DNA of 64,000 nt from an uncultured Lachnospiraceae bacterium (GTDB lineage: Bacteria; Bacillota; Clostridia; Lachnospirales; Lachnospiraceae), in assembly GCA_910587635.1 (NCBI GenBank), contig CAJUNB010000018.1, positions 186,001 to 250,000 of the forward strand. The letters are read 5' to 3'. Below are positions 35,926 to 45,170 of this stretch, in pieces; the first letter of the stretch is position 1; every line of letters starts with the position of its first letter. The notes beneath the pieces are model-generated. The model ran no database searches, had not been told where the DNA came from, and saw only the letters and a list, made by a program, of their open reading frames with translations. The position numbers and the translations under genes are program-made.

Positions 35926-36825
35926 TCACAGATGATGGACACTTTTTCTATAACGCTGTAATTCTTCTTCACTGACATTTCCTATGATTTCATCGAGAAA
36001 CGCTAGCAGTTTTGCCCTGTCATTTGGCAGTTGCCCATGAAACTGGTACGCATTGGAAGCTCCCATTGCCGCAAAGATGGTAGGTATCTGCAAATTTTCA
36101 ATGAGTGTCCGTACCTCTTTGTATTTTTCAAGTTCGCCTTCCTCATGCCAGTTCCCATGCTGTATTTCTACAAAAAGCTCTGAATCGGGATAAACTGTAA
36201 GCATATTTGCTCCGATGAGCGTGGGATGTATCTGATTGCATATATCAGCCGTCAATTTTGCTCCGATTTCTCCACGACCTGCCCCAGAAATGCTCACCAA
36301 GTAAAAAAAACTGTAATGAATGCCTGCTGCATCTAATCTCTGGCATTGCTTTATGATGTCAGTAGAGGTATATCCCTTGTTCATAAACCGCAGGGCTTCG
36401 TCATCGCCCGTTTCTATGCCGATTGTCAAACCGTCATATCCCATAGTCCGCAGTTTGGCAAGTTCTCTATCGGTTTTTGGGGTAATATCTGTAATCCTTG
36501 CAAACGAGCCGATAGACTTTACGGACGGAAGATACTTGTGGATGAGTTCTGCAATCGCAATTAGTTTGTCATAGGACAAAACGAAGGGGTTAGCTCCTGT
36601 CAGAAACACTCGGTTGATACGTCTGCTGTTCCAACTTTTAATTTCCCTTTTAACCTCCTGTAAATCACATTCAATATCTTCCAGAGGGGACATTCTGAAT
36701 TTGAAGGGCAAATCATGATACAAAGTACAAAATTTGCATTTATGATGCGTACAGCCTGACGTTACTTCTAATAAAAGTGATGCCGTTTCATATGGCGGGC
36801 GCCAAATTGTTCCTGTGTAGTGCAT
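35926..36825 (-). CDS. Radical SAM protein
   Basis: 299 residues from the Met at 36825, which has AAAGGAG upstream; the frame extends a further 34 codons without a better start. The cluster motif reads CTHHKCKFC, the Cx4Cx2C variant of a radical SAM family annotated from many anaerobes, and VFLTGANPF and GLTIGIETGDDEA follow. Target unknown. It is divergent from an HxlR regulator whose start is 202 bases away, suggesting coupled control. Confidence 0.87.
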   Translation of the reverse strand: MHYTGTIWRPPYETASLLLEVTSGCTHHKCKFCTLYHDLPFKFRMSPLEDIECDLQEVKREIKSWNSRRINRVFLTGANPFVLSYDKLIAIAELIHKYLPSVKSIGSFARITDITPKTDRELAKLRTMGYDGLTIGIETGDDEALRFMNKGYTSTDIIKQCQRLDAAGIHYSFFYLVSISGAGRGEIGAKLTADICNQIHPTLIGANMLTVYPDSELFVEIQHGNWHEEGELEKYKEVRTLIENLQIPTIFAAMGASNAYQFHGQLPNDRAKLLAFLDEIIGNVSEEELQRYRKSVHHL

Positions 36826-37027
36826 AAATATTTCTCCTTTCCTCGTTCCTGCACTGTTTCCTGTGCTTATAGGTATACTCGCATGGTGCTTTCTGTAGTT
36901 TATACCAATTATACTTTTGTACAACAATTTTACAAGTACGGTACTTTTTTGTAGTACAATATATTAGAGCGGTACATTGATTTATGAGGAAAGGCATGTT
37001 ATACTATTCCAGAAAGGGGCGGTAGGA
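36826..37027. promoter_or_regulatory. Divergent control region, radical SAM / HxlR
   Basis: Several GTAC-centred dyads (GTACGGTACTTTTTTGTAGTAC around 36940) sit between the divergent genes, overlapping TTTACA and TACAAT promoter-like words. This is a typical place for an HxlR dimer. Confidence 0.4.
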
Positions 37028-37357
37028 ATGAAAAAAAGTACATTGGCTGTTGAACGCTGCAAAACAGTTTCTACCATACAAAAGATTTTAGGCGGTAAAT
37101 GGAAAATAGAAATCATTTATTACATTGCCTTTCAGGATATACACCGTTTTGGAGAGCTTCGCAGACATATCGGTGAGATTACGGAATCAAGTCTGACAAA
37201 GCAGCTTCGGGAGCTGGAAGCCGACGGCTTTATTACCCGTTATGACTACAAAGAAGTCCCTCCTCGTGTGGAGTATAACCTTACTGATTTGGGAAAAAGT
37301 TTCATCCCCGTTTTTGAACACATAAAACAATGGGGAGACGAAAACCTTACTGTATAA
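37028..37357 (+). CDS. HxlR-family transcriptional regulator
   Basis: 109 residues. Winged helix with LGGKWKIEIIYYIA, FGELRRHIGEITESSLTKQLRELEADGF and RVEYNLTDLGKS. CERCK-like Cys near the N-terminus (VERCKTV) is the position used for redox or aldehyde sensing in HypR/YodB relatives. It probably controls the divergent radical SAM gene. GTAGGA precedes ATG 37028. Confidence 0.9.
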   Translation: MKKSTLAVERCKTVSTIQKILGGKWKIEIIYYIAFQDIHRFGELRRHIGEITESSLTKQLRELEADGFITRYDYKEVPPRVEYNLTDLGKSFIPVFEHIKQWGDENLTV

Positions 37358-37665
37358 ACAAGATTCCATATGAGCGCAAACTCTCATAACACAGGAGATT
37401 ACTCTGTAATTCCCCATGGAATAAGAATATTGATCTCCCTGCGGCGGATTAGAAATATGTTGCTGAAGGTCACTGCTCCAACGCGGCGGGCAGGAGAAGA
37501 TAAATTTCCCTACTCGATTCGTTTGTTACCTTTCCATAGGGTTTCATGCCATTTCACATAAAAACAGAAAAATTCTGCCGATATAAGGAATGAGAGGATT
37601 TTTCTCTGCCCGCTGAAGGCGGGGGCGGAAAATATCATCATATCATCAGAAAGGCGGGCATCCGT
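37358..37665. other. Intergenic region without a gene
   Basis: About 308 bases with no supported gene. It includes a degenerate half of the short palindrome (GTAATTCCCCATGGAATAAG near 37400) and a GC-rich dyad-containing stretch around 37434-37500. No clear promoter for the following gene is visible. Confidence 0.4.
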
Positions 37666-38352
37666 ATGGGCGAGGGAATTTATGTAAACTGTATGACAAA
37701 GGCTTTTGCCGGTTATGTAAAAGCTTATGAGGCAAAACAGCAGACGAAGCAGGGCGGACTGTTCCGCAGTGCCGCAGAAAAGATCGCAGAGCGTGCCGCA
37801 GAGGCTTCAGACAGGGCAGCGGATAGGGCAGAAGTGGAAGGAACGAATAGGGATACGGCGCCGGCAACAGAAAGCAGGGCGGTACTTTCCGTGGAAGATA
37901 TGACAATGGAGGAATATAAGCAGTACATTTCCGACAAGATTTCCCAGATTCCCATTCATCCATCCCAGGCGGGATGGCAGTGGCATATCGATATTACGGA
38001 GGCGGGATTTGAGGCGATGAAAAATGACCCGGCATATGAAAAATATGTCCTGGATACCATCCGGGCCAATTTTTCGTTTCAGGATCCTTTTGGCAGCCGT
38101 ACCTACTCTATTTTGCATTTTGGGGCGACAAAGGAAGAGGCCCGCGGAGAGATTATGAGCTATGACAGTCCGGCTATTCCCCACAGGAGAGAAAAGAGTT
38201 TTTGGGAGAGGCGTATGGAACGTAGCAGAATGTATCAGAAACAGTTTGAAAAGTTACAGCAAAAGCGGGCACTTGCGAGAAAATGGGGCTTGCCGGAGCC
38301 GGTATCGCTGGATATGGATACATTGTTGAAAATATTGCACAGCAGTGAATAA
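37666..38352 (+). CDS. Uncharacterised Lachnospiraceae protein (possibly DUF6033-like)
   Basis: 228 residues. An Ala/Arg/Glu-rich helical segment (about 35-70) precedes a more structured region with IPIHPSQAGWQWHIDITEAGFEAMKNDPAYEKYVLDTIR and a basic helical tail (FWERRMERSRMYQKQFEKLQQKRALARK). No signal peptide. Proteins with the same Trp-rich motif are familiar from Lachnospiraceae genomes as multi-copy hypothetical genes. Function unknown. A terminator follows. Confidence 0.65.
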   Translation: MGEGIYVNCMTKAFAGYVKAYEAKQQTKQGGLFRSAAEKIAERAAEASDRAADRAEVEGTNRDTAPATESRAVLSVEDMTMEEYKQYISDKISQIPIHPSQAGWQWHIDITEAGFEAMKNDPAYEKYVLDTIRANFSFQDPFGSRTYSILHFGATKEEARGEIMSYDSPAIPHRREKSFWERRMERSRMYQKQFEKLQQKRALARKWGLPEPVSLDMDTLLKILHSSE

Positions 38353-38464
38353 ATGGAAATAGAGGCATGGAAAAGAGGTAGTCGGTTAATATCGATTTAG
38401 CCCCTGATTCTGAAGAAAGGAATAGGTGAAAAATCCGTAAATACAGATATTCTATGATGACTGT

Positions 38465-38502
38465 AGGGCGAAAGGCTTGAAAATAAGCTTTTCGCCCTTG
38501 CT
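38465..38502 (+). terminator. Terminator hairpin
   Basis: AGGGCGAAAGGCTT (38465-38478) pairs with AAGCTTTTCGCCCT (38485-38498) apart from one mismatch, with a 6-base loop. T-rich sequence follows. Confidence 0.75.
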
Positions 38503-38554
38503 TTATATATCTATCGGTTGTGGATGGACATGTGAAGTTTTTTATTAAAATTAT

Positions 38555-38709
38555 GTTCAGCCCGCGCCATTCGCAAAATCGTGCCTGCGGCACTTTCCAC
38601 TGCTAACGCAGCTCCTTTTGCTCATGAACGGGCGCTCCCTCAGTGAGAACCGATGAATGAAAATTCGTGCAAGCACGCTTTTCACCCATACGCTTCTCAC
38701 TGGCTGAAC
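38555..38709. repeat. GC-rich element with terminal inverted repeats GTTCAGCC/GGCTGAAC
   Basis: 155 bases with 8-base perfect ends, extended outward by matching A/T-rich flanks (ATTAAAATTAT and TTTTAAAAT). The interior has CGTGCAAGCACG and other dyads and no gene. Its GC content is far above the flanking AT-rich DNA. It resembles a small non-autonomous mobile element or REP-like repeat. Confidence 0.5.
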
Positions 38710-38914
38710 TTTTAAAATAAAATTTAAATAACTTTTCACTGGATGCGATACGATAGAGTTGTCTAGAAACTATAAACCACATTTTCTTTTGTAGAAAATT
38801 GTTTTGTAATTGCGCAAAAAAGATTCTTTTATAAATTTCCCGAACCATTTTGCCAGTTGGGATATCTAATAGGTATAACAGCCCAAAAGTCCGGACGGGC
38901 AAAGGAGATACTAT

Positions 38915-39436
38915 ATGAACACACTAATTAGAAAAGCACAGCACCAGGATGAGGAGAGTTTCGTTACTTTGATGGAGAGCAATGCAAAAGACATGTATAA
39001 AATTGCCTATGCCATTCTTTCCAATAATGAGGATGTAGCAGACGCGATTCAGGACACGATTTTATCCTGTTGGGAAAAATTACATACACTCAAGCAGGAA
39101 GAATACTTTAAAACATGGATGACCAAAATCCTGATGAATCATTGCAATAGGATTCTGAGAAAGAAACGCAGACTTGTACCGACGGATACGGTGTTTGACA
39201 TACAGTGTGGAGAGGAATGCTCCGGTTATAAAAATGCAGAGTGGCAGGAAATGTTGCAGTGCATCGATGAAAAATACCGTATTGTTCTTGTTCTGTATTA
39301 CGGAGAAGGATTTAAGGTAAGAGAAATCAGTGAAATTCTTCAGGAAAGTGAAAGTGCTGTAAAACGTCGGCTCGTAGGTGCCAGAAAGCGTATGGAACAG
39401 ATGTATTATCCTGAAAAACGGAGGGATAGCAAATGA
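38915..39436 (+). CDS. ECF-type RNA polymerase sigma factor
   Basis: 173 residues. Region 2 (MYKIAYAILSNNEDVADAIQDTILSCWEKLHTL) and region 4 (YRIVLVLYYGEGFKVREISEILQESESAVKRRLVGARKRM) are clear, with no region 3. AAAGGAGA precedes ATG 38915. It overlaps by 4 bases the DUF4179 gene, which encodes the probable membrane anti-sigma factor. Envelope-stress control is likely. A TTGCCA/TATAAC promoter lies about 70-40 bases upstream. Confidence 0.92.
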   Translation: MNTLIRKAQHQDEESFVTLMESNAKDMYKIAYAILSNNEDVADAIQDTILSCWEKLHTLKQEEYFKTWMTKILMNHCNRILRKKRRLVPTDTVFDIQCGEECSGYKNAEWQEMLQCIDEKYRIVLVLYYGEGFKVREISEILQESESAVKRRLVGARKRMEQMYYPEKRRDSK

Positions 39437-40809
39437 ATATAGATAAAAAATTAAGATCAGTTTTTACAGAAGATACAGAACTCCCTGAAATCGTTACAGA
39501 AAAGTCCAATGCGGCATACGAACAGATACGCAGGAAATGCAGAAAGGACGAAAGAAAGATGAAAAATCACCATAAAGTATCACATAAGAACGAAAAAAAA
39601 TCTAGGAGAAGACATTTTCCCATTTGGGCAAAGACGGTTTCGGCTGCGGCCGCAGTTTTGCTGCTTACGCTATGTATCTGTGTTGCCAATCCGGTTTTGG
39701 CTGCAAAGATGCCTATATTGGGGCGGATTTTTGAAATGCTCTCGAAGAGCACCAGCTACCCGGGGGATTATACGCAGTATGCAGAGCCTTTACAGGAAGA
39801 CGAAATATTGTCTGCGGAAACGGAACAGGGGGCAGAAGATAATACAGAAAAGGGGCTTTTCTCTCAGACGGTAAATGGGGTGACAGTCACACTGTCAGAA
39901 GTGTACTGTAATGAGGAAAGTCTGAGTATTTCCATGCTTGTGGAAGGACCGGAACCTTTTGCGAACAAGATCATGAAAGACATGGATGGGAATCAGACAT
40001 TGTCTCTGGATGCAGTGAGCAAGTTTTCTTTTCAACCACAGCCCTATGTGGGAGACCGTACAGTGGAAGGCACTTTTTTGGATGAAAAAACATTCGCCGG
40101 TATCTGGCGTATTGATCTGCAAGGTGTTTTACAGGATGTGTCTGAAATAAACAGAATTGTGGAAGAGGCAAAACAGAAGGGACAGGAAATAGCTGTGGAT
40201 GAGGAGGTCATGTCATATATGAAGCAACTGGAGCTCCCGGAGCAGTTCACAGTGGAAATCGAGCTGGAAAAAGTGATAGGTGATCTGGCGGAAGCGGAAG
40301 CGATTGACTGGGGCATGAGTGCAGAGGAGGTGGAAGCATTAAGTGATGAGGAATTTGGGAAACTTTATGAACAGAAAATGCAGGAGTATGGTATGGATCA
40401 GTATCCCAATAAGGCGGAACAGTATTGGTTTGAAGGACCGTGGAAATTTACGGTGCCGGTATCACTGAATGACACTGGAAGCAAAACGATTACGATAAAT
40501 GATATATCGGAAACGGGAGTGGGTATGAAAGAGATTGCCGTTACCCCCTTTGAAATCCGCCTGGATTATGAGGAAGGCGGACTGGATTGCATACCGATTG
40601 TACTGGATGCAGAGGGAAAAGAAATGGAAAGCGCCGGAGATTCTGTTTCAGTGATACCCGTTGCAGATCATGATATTTCCAGTATTACTGTATATTTATG
40701 CGAGTTTGAACAGTGGAAAGGAGAGATTATAAGTCACAGAGAGACGGGGGATTATCAGCAGTATCTGGAGAAATATGCGATTTATACAAAGTCTATAGAA
40801 CTGACATAA
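39433..40809 (+). CDS. DUF4179-domain membrane protein, probable anti-sigma factor
   Basis: 458 residues. A cytoplasmic basic N-terminus (about 1-58; KNEKKSRRRHFPIWAKT) is followed by one membrane helix (about 60-82; SAAAAVLLLTLCICVANPVL) and a large extracellular domain rich in beta structure. The family often pairs with ECF sigma factors: the N-terminal part would hold the sigma factor and the outer part sense envelope signals. A 4-base overlap with the sigma gene supports the pairing. Confidence 0.83.
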   Translation: MNIDKKLRSVFTEDTELPEIVTEKSNAAYEQIRRKCRKDERKMKNHHKVSHKNEKKSRRRHFPIWAKTVSAAAAVLLLTLCICVANPVLAAKMPILGRIFEMLSKSTSYPGDYTQYAEPLQEDEILSAETEQGAEDNTEKGLFSQTVNGVTVTLSEVYCNEESLSISMLVEGPEPFANKIMKDMDGNQTLSLDAVSKFSFQPQPYVGDRTVEGTFLDEKTFAGIWRIDLQGVLQDVSEINRIVEEAKQKGQEIAVDEEVMSYMKQLELPEQFTVEIELEKVIGDLAEAEAIDWGMSAEEVEALSDEEFGKLYEQKMQEYGMDQYPNKAEQYWFEGPWKFTVPVSLNDTGSKTITINDISETGVGMKEIAVTPFEIRLDYEEGGLDCIPIVLDAEGKEMESAGDSVSVIPVADHDISSITVYLCEFEQWKGEIISHRETGDYQQYLEKYAIYTKSIELT

Positions 40810-40868
40810 CAAATTTTCCCAAAAAAATTTGCCAAAAGCTATCATTTTTCGTTACTTTGTTGTATAAT
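40810..40868 (+). promoter_or_regulatory. Hairpin and -10 element upstream of glgC
   Basis: CAAATTTT (40810-40817) and AAAATTTG (40824-40831) form a weak hairpin at the end of the sigma operon. TATAAT lies at 40863-40868, about 35 bases before the glgC start, without a good -35. Confidence 0.4.
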
Positions 40869-40902
40869 CTTTCTATAGCATTTAATATAGGAGGGCAGTT
40901 TT

Positions 40903-42111
40903 ATGGCAAAAGAAATGATTGCAATGCTTCTTGCCGGCGGTCAGGGGTCCCGGCTGTATGCGTTGACAGAGAAGCTTGCAAAACCGGCGGTTCCATTTGG
41001 CGGAAAATATCGGATTATTGATTTTCCGCTGTCCAACTGTGTTAATTCAGGAATTGATACGGTAGGCATTTTGACACAGTATCAGCCACTGGTACTGAAT
41101 GAGTATATTGGAAATGGCCAGCCTTGGGATCTGGACCGGCTTTATGGAGGCGTGCATGTCCTGCCGCCTTATCAGAAGGCAAGTGGCTCCGATTGGTACA
41201 AAGGGACCGCCAATGCAATCTATCAAAATATTTCATTTATTGAGCGGTATGATCCTCAGTATGTTATTATTCTCTCCGGGGATCAGATTTGTAAGCAGGA
41301 TTACAGCGATTTCCTCAAATTCCATAAAGAAAAAGAGGCCGAATTTAGTGTGGCAGTCATGGAAGTTCCCTGGGAGGAAGCTTCCCGCTTTGGATTGATG
41401 GTAGCAGGTGAGGATGACAGAATAACAGAGTTCCAGGAGAAGCCGAAGAATCCTAAATCTAACCTGGCATCGATGGGAATCTACATATTTAACTGGGACA
41501 TTCTGAAAAAATATCTGGAGGAAGACGAAGCGGATCCCGGTTCAGAAAATGACTTCGGTAACAATATTATTCCAAATCTTCTCCGGGATAACAGACGGAT
41601 GTACGCATATCATTTTGATGGATACTGGAAGGATGTAGGAACAATTACTTCTCTGTGGGAAGCAAATATGGAGGTGCTGGATCCGGAGCACAGCGGTATC
41701 AACCTGTTTGACGGCAACTGGAAAATCTATAGCCGTAACAGCGGCATGACCGGCCATAAGATCAGTACAGGGGCGGTAGTGGAAAATTCCATGATTACAG
41801 ACGGTTGTCGCGTCCAGGGTACTGTAAAGCATTCCATTCTCTTTGCCGGTGTCAAAGTGGAAAAGGGAGCTGTCGTTGAGGATGCTGTCGTCATGGGGGG
41901 CACAGTGATCAAGTCCGGCGCCGTTGTGAAGCATTGTATTGTAGCGGAGAATGTAACGATTGAAGAAAATGCCGTTGTAGGTGCGATGCCTTCTGAAAAT
42001 GAAAATGGTGTTGCAACTGTTGGTGCGGGTGTAACGATTGGTAAAAATGCGAAAATCGGCCCGAAAGCCATGATAAATAAAAATGTAGAAGGTGGTGAAG
42101 AGCAATGGTAA
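40903..42111 (+). CDS. glgC: Glucose-1-phosphate adenylyltransferase, catalytic subunit
   Basis: 402 residues. The nucleotidyltransferase motif LLAGGQGSRLYALT is intact, with KPAVPFGGKYRIIDFPLSN, WYKGTANAIYQN and FQEKPKNPKS. A C-terminal left-handed beta-helix (about 290-395) follows. It makes ADP-glucose from ATP and glucose-1-phosphate, the first step of bacterial glycogen synthesis. AGGAGG precedes ATG 40903. It overlaps glgD by 7 bases, forming a two-subunit enzyme as in other Firmicutes. Confidence 0.96.
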   Translation: MAKEMIAMLLAGGQGSRLYALTEKLAKPAVPFGGKYRIIDFPLSNCVNSGIDTVGILTQYQPLVLNEYIGNGQPWDLDRLYGGVHVLPPYQKASGSDWYKGTANAIYQNISFIERYDPQYVIILSGDQICKQDYSDFLKFHKEKEAEFSVAVMEVPWEEASRFGLMVAGEDDRITEFQEKPKNPKSNLASMGIYIFNWDILKKYLEEDEADPGSENDFGNNIIPNLLRDNRRMYAYHFDGYWKDVGTITSLWEANMEVLDPEHSGINLFDGNWKIYSRNSGMTGHKISTGAVVENSMITDGCRVQGTVKHSILFAGVKVEKGAVVEDAVVMGGTVIKSGAVVKHCIVAENVTIEENAVVGAMPSENENGVATVGAGVTIGKNAKIGPKAMINKNVEGGEEQW

Positions 42112-43247
42112 ATTCAAATAAAAGTGCCCTTGGCATTATTTTTCCAAACAGTTATGATGCACTGGTTCCAGAACTGGTCAATGTGCGCCTGATGGCATCG
42201 ATTCCGTTTGCAAGCCGTTACCGCCTGATTGATTTTATTCTGTCCGGGATGGCAAATTGCGGAATTAACAATATTTCCGTTATGGTAAGTAACAATTACC
42301 ATTCGCTGATGGACCACCTGGATTCAGGTAGAGAGTGGGATCTCGTTCGGAAAAACGGAGGTCTTCATATATTTCCGCCTTTTGCAGAGAAGGAATCCAA
42401 ACCCTATACGGGACGTGTAGGCGCGTTGGCAGGTATTTTAGATTTCCTGAGGGATCAGAAAGAGAAATATGTATTTATTACAGATACGAATGTAGTGGTA
42501 AATTTTGATTTCAAAGCAATGATCAATGCCCATATCGAGAGTGGTGCGGATGTGACTGTGGCATACAATGAACAGAAACTCCCGGACAGTATACTGAAAT
42601 CTCAGTCTAATGACAAGGGCTTCTATTATACACTTGGAATCAAGGATGGCAGGATTACGAAAATATATGTAAATTCAAAAGAAGCCGGTGTTCAGAATTT
42701 CTCCATGAATATTACGCTGATTGACAGGGAGCTGTTGATTGCTCTGATCAGTGAAGCGTTCATTCTTGGGCAGGAGTATTTTGAGCGGGATGTGCTTTTG
42801 CAGAATGTGGATAAGCTGAATATGAGAGCTTACAAATATGACGGATATGTGGCTCGTATCAGTGATATGAAGAGTTATTTCGATGAGAATATGAAGCTTC
42901 TGGACGATTATAATCTGGATGCTCTTTTCTCCGGTTCACCGATCTATACAAAGATTCGTGATGACAATCCTACCAGATATATCGAAGGGGCGAAAGTGCA
43001 AAATGTCATGGTAGCTGATGGCTGTGTGATCGAAGGGGAAGTAGAGAACAGTGTCATATTCCGTGGAGTCAAAGTGGCAAAGGGGGCGAAAGTAAAAAAT
43101 TGCGTCCTTATGCAGAGTACGGTAGTAGAGGCCGGTGCAAAAGTAGAATACCTGATTGCAGATAAAAATGTTACAGTTACGGCTGGAAAGGAGATCAGAG
43201 GAACTGATACATTCCCTGTATATATCGGTAAATTCCAGACAGTCTGA
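42105..43247 (+). CDS. glgD: Glucose-1-phosphate adenylyltransferase, regulatory subunit GlgD
   Basis: 380 residues with the same fold as GlgC. The catalytic GGxGxRL loop is replaced (ALGIIFPNSYDALVPELVNVR), which is the mark of GlgD. The beta-helix C-terminus is present (GCVIEGEVENSVIFRGVKVAKGAKVKN contains the hexapeptide repeats). It modulates GlgC activity in a heterotetramer. Overlaps glgC and ends before a strong terminator. Confidence 0.95.
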   Translation: MVNSNKSALGIIFPNSYDALVPELVNVRLMASIPFASRYRLIDFILSGMANCGINNISVMVSNNYHSLMDHLDSGREWDLVRKNGGLHIFPPFAEKESKPYTGRVGALAGILDFLRDQKEKYVFITDTNVVVNFDFKAMINAHIESGADVTVAYNEQKLPDSILKSQSNDKGFYYTLGIKDGRITKIYVNSKEAGVQNFSMNITLIDRELLIALISEAFILGQEYFERDVLLQNVDKLNMRAYKYDGYVARISDMKSYFDENMKLLDDYNLDALFSGSPIYTKIRDDNPTRYIEGAKVQNVMVADGCVIEGEVENSVIFRGVKVAKGAKVKNCVLMQSTVVEAGAKVEYLIADKNVTVTAGKEIRGTDTFPVYIGKFQTV

Positions 43248-43262
43248 TGGCTGGTGACAAAG

Positions 43263-43308
43263 AAACAGGCAGTCCCAGACGGGGGGAAGGAGCTGCCTGT
43301 TTTTTATT
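43263..43308 (+). terminator. Terminator of glgCD
   Basis: AAACAGGCAG (43263-43272) and CTGCCTGTTT (43293-43302), a perfect 10-base stem followed by T. Confidence 0.85.
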
Positions 43309-43309
43309 A

Positions 43310-43322
43310 TTCTATAGGAAAT
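43310..43322. repeat. Palindromic repeat, half copy
   Basis: TTCTATAGGAAAT, identical to the left arm of the complete copies, directly after a terminator. The right arm is missing; ATTTCATTTATGACAG follows instead. Confidence 0.5.
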
Positions 43323-43417
43323 GTCATTTCATTTATGACAGAAAATATCTCTTTCATAACATTTCTATTGATTGTTTCGGGACATTTTCCGAAGTATACA
43401 ATAAGAAATAAAATAAC

Positions 43418-43447
43418 TTGACACATGCAACTGTCAGAGGTTAATTA
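43418..43447 (+). promoter_or_regulatory. Promoter for the coiled-coil protein
   Basis: TTGACA (43418-43423), an 18-base spacer and TAATTA (43442-43447), about 95 bases before the gene. Confidence 0.45.
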
Positions 43448-43543
43448 TAAGTTCAGAATGCCGATATATCTATCAGAAGTTTTTTTGTTCATGAGGGTAG
43501 ATTATTGTGTAGGCTGGTCACGAAGGCATGAAAGGAGTTTGAC

Positions 43544-44395
43544 ATGAAAATTGCAGAAAAAAATGGATTTTTTTCGATTTCATTTGGCGCTATGGATAGT
43601 GCGAGGAATGAAAACGGGACACAGGGGAAAGCACGAAATAAAGGATTGTCGGTATTTGCCGGAGATTTGAGACAGAATACGGAGACTGCAATCGAGAGAA
43701 AACGGAAAGAGATCAGGGAAAAGGCCGTAAAAGTATTACAGGATAAGTTCGACAGTGATACAAAGTGGTCGGAAAATATCGAGGAAAGCAAAGAGAGAAT
43801 TCAGGGAGCCTGGGATACCATAAAGGAAGCCAAGGATAATATCGCTCAGGTAAATGAGCATATTGAAAATGCAGAGGATATGGATCAGGGGACATATCTG
43901 GGCTATCAGAAATATATTGCAGAACAAAACAGGGTCATGCAGGAAGCTCAGAATACAATAACGGGAGAGAATGCAGGTATCCGCAGTGCAAAACAGGATA
44001 AGCTGGGCGAAAGATATCGGATGACGGATGCGGTAGTGGCAGAAGAAAAGATTTTTGCGGCAGGCTCCGATGAGATTCAGGGCATGTTGCGTCAGGAAGC
44101 CCAGGAACATATCGACGAGATGTATGCAGAGAATATCGAAAAGGCTCAGGAGCAGAAAGAAAAGAAGGAAGAAGAACAGGAAAGACTGGATGCAATCAAA
44201 GAAAAAGGCGAGCAGATTCAGGAGCAGGTGGAAGCTGCGAAAGAAAATGCAAAAGAAGAACAGGTGGAGAGTTCGGAAGAAGCCAACGAGACGATTGCAG
44301 AGACCAATGTGGATGAGGAACTGCGTAAAGTGCAAGAAGAAGGAGAGCTTCTGGAAGAAGAACTGAAAGGACTTATGGTAGATACAAAGCTTTGA
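43544..44395 (+). CDS. Uncharacterised coiled-coil protein
   Basis: 283 residues, AAAGGAG upstream. Almost wholly charged and helical after residue 45, with long heptad stretches (IERKRKEIREKAVKVLQDKF; about 200-283 very Glu/Lys/Gln-rich). No signal peptide or membrane segment. FFSISFGAMDSA near the N-terminus is the only non-helical, distinctive part. Family not recognised; similar in style to the hypothetical protein at 37.7 kb but not obviously homologous. Confidence 0.65.
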   Translation: MKIAEKNGFFSISFGAMDSARNENGTQGKARNKGLSVFAGDLRQNTETAIERKRKEIREKAVKVLQDKFDSDTKWSENIEESKERIQGAWDTIKEAKDNIAQVNEHIENAEDMDQGTYLGYQKYIAEQNRVMQEAQNTITGENAGIRSAKQDKLGERYRMTDAVVAEEKIFAAGSDEIQGMLRQEAQEHIDEMYAENIEKAQEQKEKKEEEQERLDAIKEKGEQIQEQVEAAKENAKEEQVESSEEANETIAETNVDEELRKVQEEGELLEEELKGLMVDTKL

Positions 44396-44449
44396 TAAAG
44401 AGTATATAAATAAGAAAATGGGTAATGTAAAACACTGTTAAAATATTAC

Positions 44450-44478
44450 TTGACAAAATGAGTGGAACCGTATAAAAT
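44450..44478 (+). promoter_or_regulatory. Promoter of tRNA-Arg
   Basis: TTGACA (44450-44455), a 17-base spacer and TAAAAT (44473-44478), 36 bases before the tRNA. Confidence 0.65.
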
Positions 44479-44514
44479 ATCACTGTTACGGCAGATAGGC
44501 TGTGACAGTGATAT

Positions 44515-44588
44515 GTGCGTTTAGCTCAGCTGGATAGAGCGTTTGGCTACGGACCAAAAGGTCGGGGGTTCGAATCCTCTAACGCACG
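44515..44588 (+). tRNA. tRNA-Arg (ACG)
   Basis: 74-base cloverleaf. The acceptor GTGCGTT pairs with AACGCAC, the D-arm is GCTC/GAGC, the anticodon stem TTTGG/CCAAA with loop CTACGGA gives anticodon ACG (read as ICG after editing), and the T-loop is TTCGAAT. CCA is not encoded. Confidence 0.96.
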
Positions 44589-44600
44589 GCAGTGTAGAAT

Positions 44601-44639
44601 AGCGGAAATGCTGGTTAAGACAGTGTTTCCGCTGTTTTT
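44601..44639 (+). terminator. Terminator of tRNA-Arg
   Basis: AGCGGAAA (44601-44608) and TTTCCGCT (44626-44633), then GTTTTTG. Confidence 0.8.
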
Positions 44640-44680
44640 GTCGTATAGGAAAGTTATTTGAGCGAAAAAAGGAGAAAGTT

Positions 44681-45163
44681 ATGCAGATGGAGATAAGCTA
44701 TGGATATGATTTTCCACAGGAAATCGGGCAGTTGTTCTCAGAGTATACGGAAATGTTAATAGAAGGGGACAGTACCTTTCGGGATTATCTGGCGGTTCAG
44801 AATTATGAAGAAGAACTGGCGCATCTGGAGAGGAAATACGGCCCTCCCTTTGGACGGCTGTATCTGGCGTGGTGCGGAGGAGAGCCCTCAGGCTGTATCG
44901 GTCTGCGAAAAATAGATGAGAAAAACTGTGAGATGAAAAGGCTCTATGTGAGGCCGAAATTCAGGGGAAACCATATCGGCAACAGGCTGGTCAGTCAGAT
45001 CATTGCCGATGCCAGAGAAATCGGATATTCTCATATGCTGCTGGATACGCTTCCGTTTTTACAGGAGGCGGTTTATCTTTACAGAGCGTTTGGATTTTAT
45101 GAGACAGAAAGTTATAATAACAGTCCTATGGACAACTCCATCTATATGAAGTTGGATCTTTGA
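44681..45163 (+). CDS. GNAT-family N-acetyltransferase
   Basis: 160 residues. CGGEPSGCIGLRKIDEKNCEMKRLYVRPKFRGNHIGNRLVSQIIADA holds the motif A acetyl-CoA loop (RGNHIG), and YLYRAFGFYETESYNNSPM is motif B with a PaiA/YesJ-like ending. Substrate unknown. GGAGAAAG precedes ATG 44681. It is convergent with the membrane glycosyltransferase gene, 7 bases apart. Confidence 0.9.
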   Translation: MQMEISYGYDFPQEIGQLFSEYTEMLIEGDSTFRDYLAVQNYEEELAHLERKYGPPFGRLYLAWCGGEPSGCIGLRKIDEKNCEMKRLYVRPKFRGNHIGNRLVSQIIADAREIGYSHMLLDTLPFLQEAVYLYRAFGFYETESYNNSPMDNSIYMKLDL

Positions 45164-45170
45164 TGGTACA

